Assembly: GCA_002102555.1 (NCBI GenBank)
Contig: MCFL01000358.1
Span: forward strand, 1-21,318
Source of the DNA: Catenaria anguillulae PL171
Taxonomy: Eukaryota; Blastocladiomycota; Blastocladiomycetes; Blastocladiales; Catenariaceae
DNA length: 21,318 nucleotides
Reading direction: 5' to 3'
Part shown: in pieces, positions 19,801 to 21,318 of the stretch
Layout of the letters: every line of letters starts with the position of its first letter
How positions within the stretch are numbered: position 1 is the stretch's first letter
Translations under genes and position numbers: made by a program
The notes under the pieces: generated by a model
What the model saw: the letters and a program-made list of their open reading frames with translations, nothing else
Told to the model about the DNA's origin: nothing
Databases searched by the model: none

Positions 19801-21122
19801 CCACATTTTCGGTGCCATTCTTTTCTTTACTTGTCTCGTTGTCGACGCTGTCATGGCGTCCTTGGCGAGGTTCAGCTTTCCCTGTTTCCAGCATTTTCTG
19901 ATTTTTGAACTTGTTTGCTCTCTTCACCTCTATTTTTTCCCATGCCATTTGCTCCTCAACCCACTGTCATGCCACCTGATGTGCAAACAGGCGAGGACAA
20001 TGCGGGCAAGGGTCAGTGGTACTTGTTCAACGACTTTCGTGTGCGCGCCGTTCCCCATAATCAAGTGCTGCAATTTCCGCGGTGGAAGGTCCGTTGTGTT
20101 GCTCGTTCCCTCCTGCTCGACTGCTTCAATATTCACCTTGATGTCGTTTGGTGACAGATCCCAAGCTTGGTCGTGTACCGCAAATCCTCCTCGGCTGCCA
20201 AATTGGCTCTGCCCACGGCCCCTCGGCTTGCCGATCTGGACCTGGACTGGCTGCTTGATCCTCACCTGCTGCTCCCACCCGGACGTGCGCCAGCCCTACG
20301 TGACCCTCTCCACCCGGCCGAAATCCTTCATCCAGGTTTCCTTTGTGCCATCGACGCCGAATTTGTGTCGCACTGTGAAGAAGAGGCCGAGTATTCTTCC
20401 GATGGCATCAAGCGCATCATGCGCCCGCGCATCCTGTCACTTGCGCGCGTGTCCATTGTCCGCGGGTCGGGTCCGCTCGCAGGCTCTGAGTGTGTGGACG
20501 AGTACATTGAGCAGCGCGACCCGGTTGTAGACTACATCACGGCCTTCTCAGGCATTGAACCGCGCGATCTCGATCGAAATGCGTCGACGCGCCGGCTCGT
20601 TGCGCTCAAGTCGGCGTACCGCAAACTGAGGTGCATGGTGGACTCGGGCGCCGTGTTCATTGGTCACTCGCTCGAGCAAGATTTCCGCATCATCAACTTG
20701 GTCGTGCCCAAACGCCAAGTCATTGACACGTCCCAGCTGTACCACATTCCGGCACAGCAACGCAAGCTATCGCTCAAGTTTCTTGCCTGGGCCGTGCTCA
20801 ACGAGCACGTGCAAGTCGGAAACCACGACTCGGTCGAGGACGCGCGCACGGCGCTGGCGCTGTACAACAAGTACTGCGAGGTTCAGGCGGCAGGCAACTG
20901 GAAGACGTTCTTGAAAGTGTGTATGACTTGGGACATCAGCACGGGTTCAAGCCGCCACCCGTTAATGTGCACGAGCCCATGATGCGCGCGATGGCGGCGC
21001 GCCCTGTGATTTCGGGCACGTGGGATCTGAGTGCGTTTCCGCCTCCACAAGTGACGGCGGGGGAGCCAGGTGGGGTGCCGCAGGTGAGAGTGGCCAAGCC
21101 TAAAAAGTGGCCGCCGACCTAA
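16878..21122 (+). CDS. PAN2: PAN2, catalytic subunit of the PAN2-PAN3 poly(A) deadenylase
   Basis: PAN2 trims mRNA poly(A) tails in the cytoplasm with PAN3. Exons supported by phase and homology: 16878-17057, 17150-17324, 17432-19469, 19554-19693, 19754-19811, 19991-20088, 20158-21122. The introns are 92, 107, 84, 60, 179 and 69 nt (donors GTCCGT, GTACGC, GTGCGC, GTTCGT, GTGCCA, GTCCGT). The product is about 1,200 residues, near family size. The N-terminal WD40 part (FDPQQELV, GHVRSF, LHVINVDRGAIV) is followed by a PAN3-binding linker with an Arg/Ser-rich insert, then the inactive ubiquitin-protease-like domain. In that domain GLEPGLPNAYVNNYLQVLFF has no catalytic cysteine, as expected for PAN2, and zinc pairs CNSC and CAKC are present. 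The DEDDh exonuclease is complete: AIDAEFV, GHSLEQDFRIINL and NHDSVEDARTAL. The conserved reading steps back one base near 17645 and near 20917. A further change near 17208-17248 is either a 41-nt intron or another such step. These may be assembly errors or mark a damaged copy. Confidence 0.95.
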
Positions 21123-21212
21123 GTCGCGGACGCTTGGATCAAGGACTTCGGGACTGGGCGAGGAAGAGAGGATGGGAACTCTGGATGGATAGATTGTCGA
21201 CTACCATTCACG

Positions 21213-21260
21213 CAATGAAAAATAGTAAAAGACACCAAAAACATGCACAAACAATACAAA
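21213..21260 (+). terminator. A-rich region, probable PAN2 polyadenylation zone
   Basis: About 90 bases after the PAN2 stop the plus strand becomes A-rich (AATGAAAAATAGTAAAAG and further A-runs). No perfect AATAAA is present; fungal poly(A) signals are often loose A-rich elements, so this is a plausible but unproven 3' end. Confidence 0.3.
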
Positions 21261-21318
21261 TCTGTGTTCAAAATACTGGTGGGATACAGTGGTACATATC
21301 CCATGCCGCCTCCCTGCT

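Noticed and set aside
1-21318. Transposons, retroelements, virus-like elements, CRISPR arrays
   Set aside because: No reverse transcriptase, integrase, transposase or capsid motif, no long terminal or inverted repeats and no spaced direct repeats were seen.

Overview
The window looks like nuclear DNA of a fungus. It carries a fungal-type EXO84 exocyst subunit and a PAN2 deadenylase. Coding DNA is GC-rich and intergenic DNA is less so. Genes have few, mostly short GT-AG introns (60-107 nt, with one of 179 nt), and a FYVE-plus-RING protein recalls fungal Pib1. A zoosporic lineage such as Blastocladiomycota is my guess; the sequence does not prove it. I see no complete mobile element, CRISPR array, tRNA or rRNA.

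Layout from left to right. (1) The N-terminal part of a seven-pass membrane protein lies on the minus strand and runs off the left edge (1-973). (2) EXO84 lies on the plus strand in three exons (1555-5223). (3) A gene-poor stretch (5224-5912) has coding-like pieces on the minus strand that look like a decayed gene. (4) A tiny two-exon minus-strand gene (5913-6219) joins a signal peptide to an eight-cysteine module. (5) A minus-strand gene (6990-9834) encodes ankyrin repeats, a possible dysferlin-like segment, FYVE, a C2HC finger and RING in one polypeptide. (6) After a divergent promoter region, a plus-strand gene (10604-12961) encodes a leucine-rich-repeat protein with a C-terminal four-cysteine module. 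(7) A plus-strand type I membrane protein (13955-16143) has its signal peptide on a separate first exon and a PPxY motif in its tail. (8) PAN2 (16878-21122) lies on the plus strand with at least seven exons.

The genes do not form one pathway. EXO84 (exocytosis) and the FYVE/RING protein (endosomal lipid binding and ubiquitin ligation) both concern membrane traffic. The type I protein has a motif that could recruit a NEDD4/Rsp5-class ligase. PAN2 acts in cytoplasmic mRNA poly(A) shortening.

Two cross-gene observations stand out. Every intron donor I could fix by reading phase or homology has C at intron position +4 (GTAC, GTGC, GTCC or GTTC), not the usual A. PAN2 also contains two, possibly three, places where its conserved reading continues one base out of phase, always in the same direction. 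That could be assembly error, a decaying copy, or something stranger.
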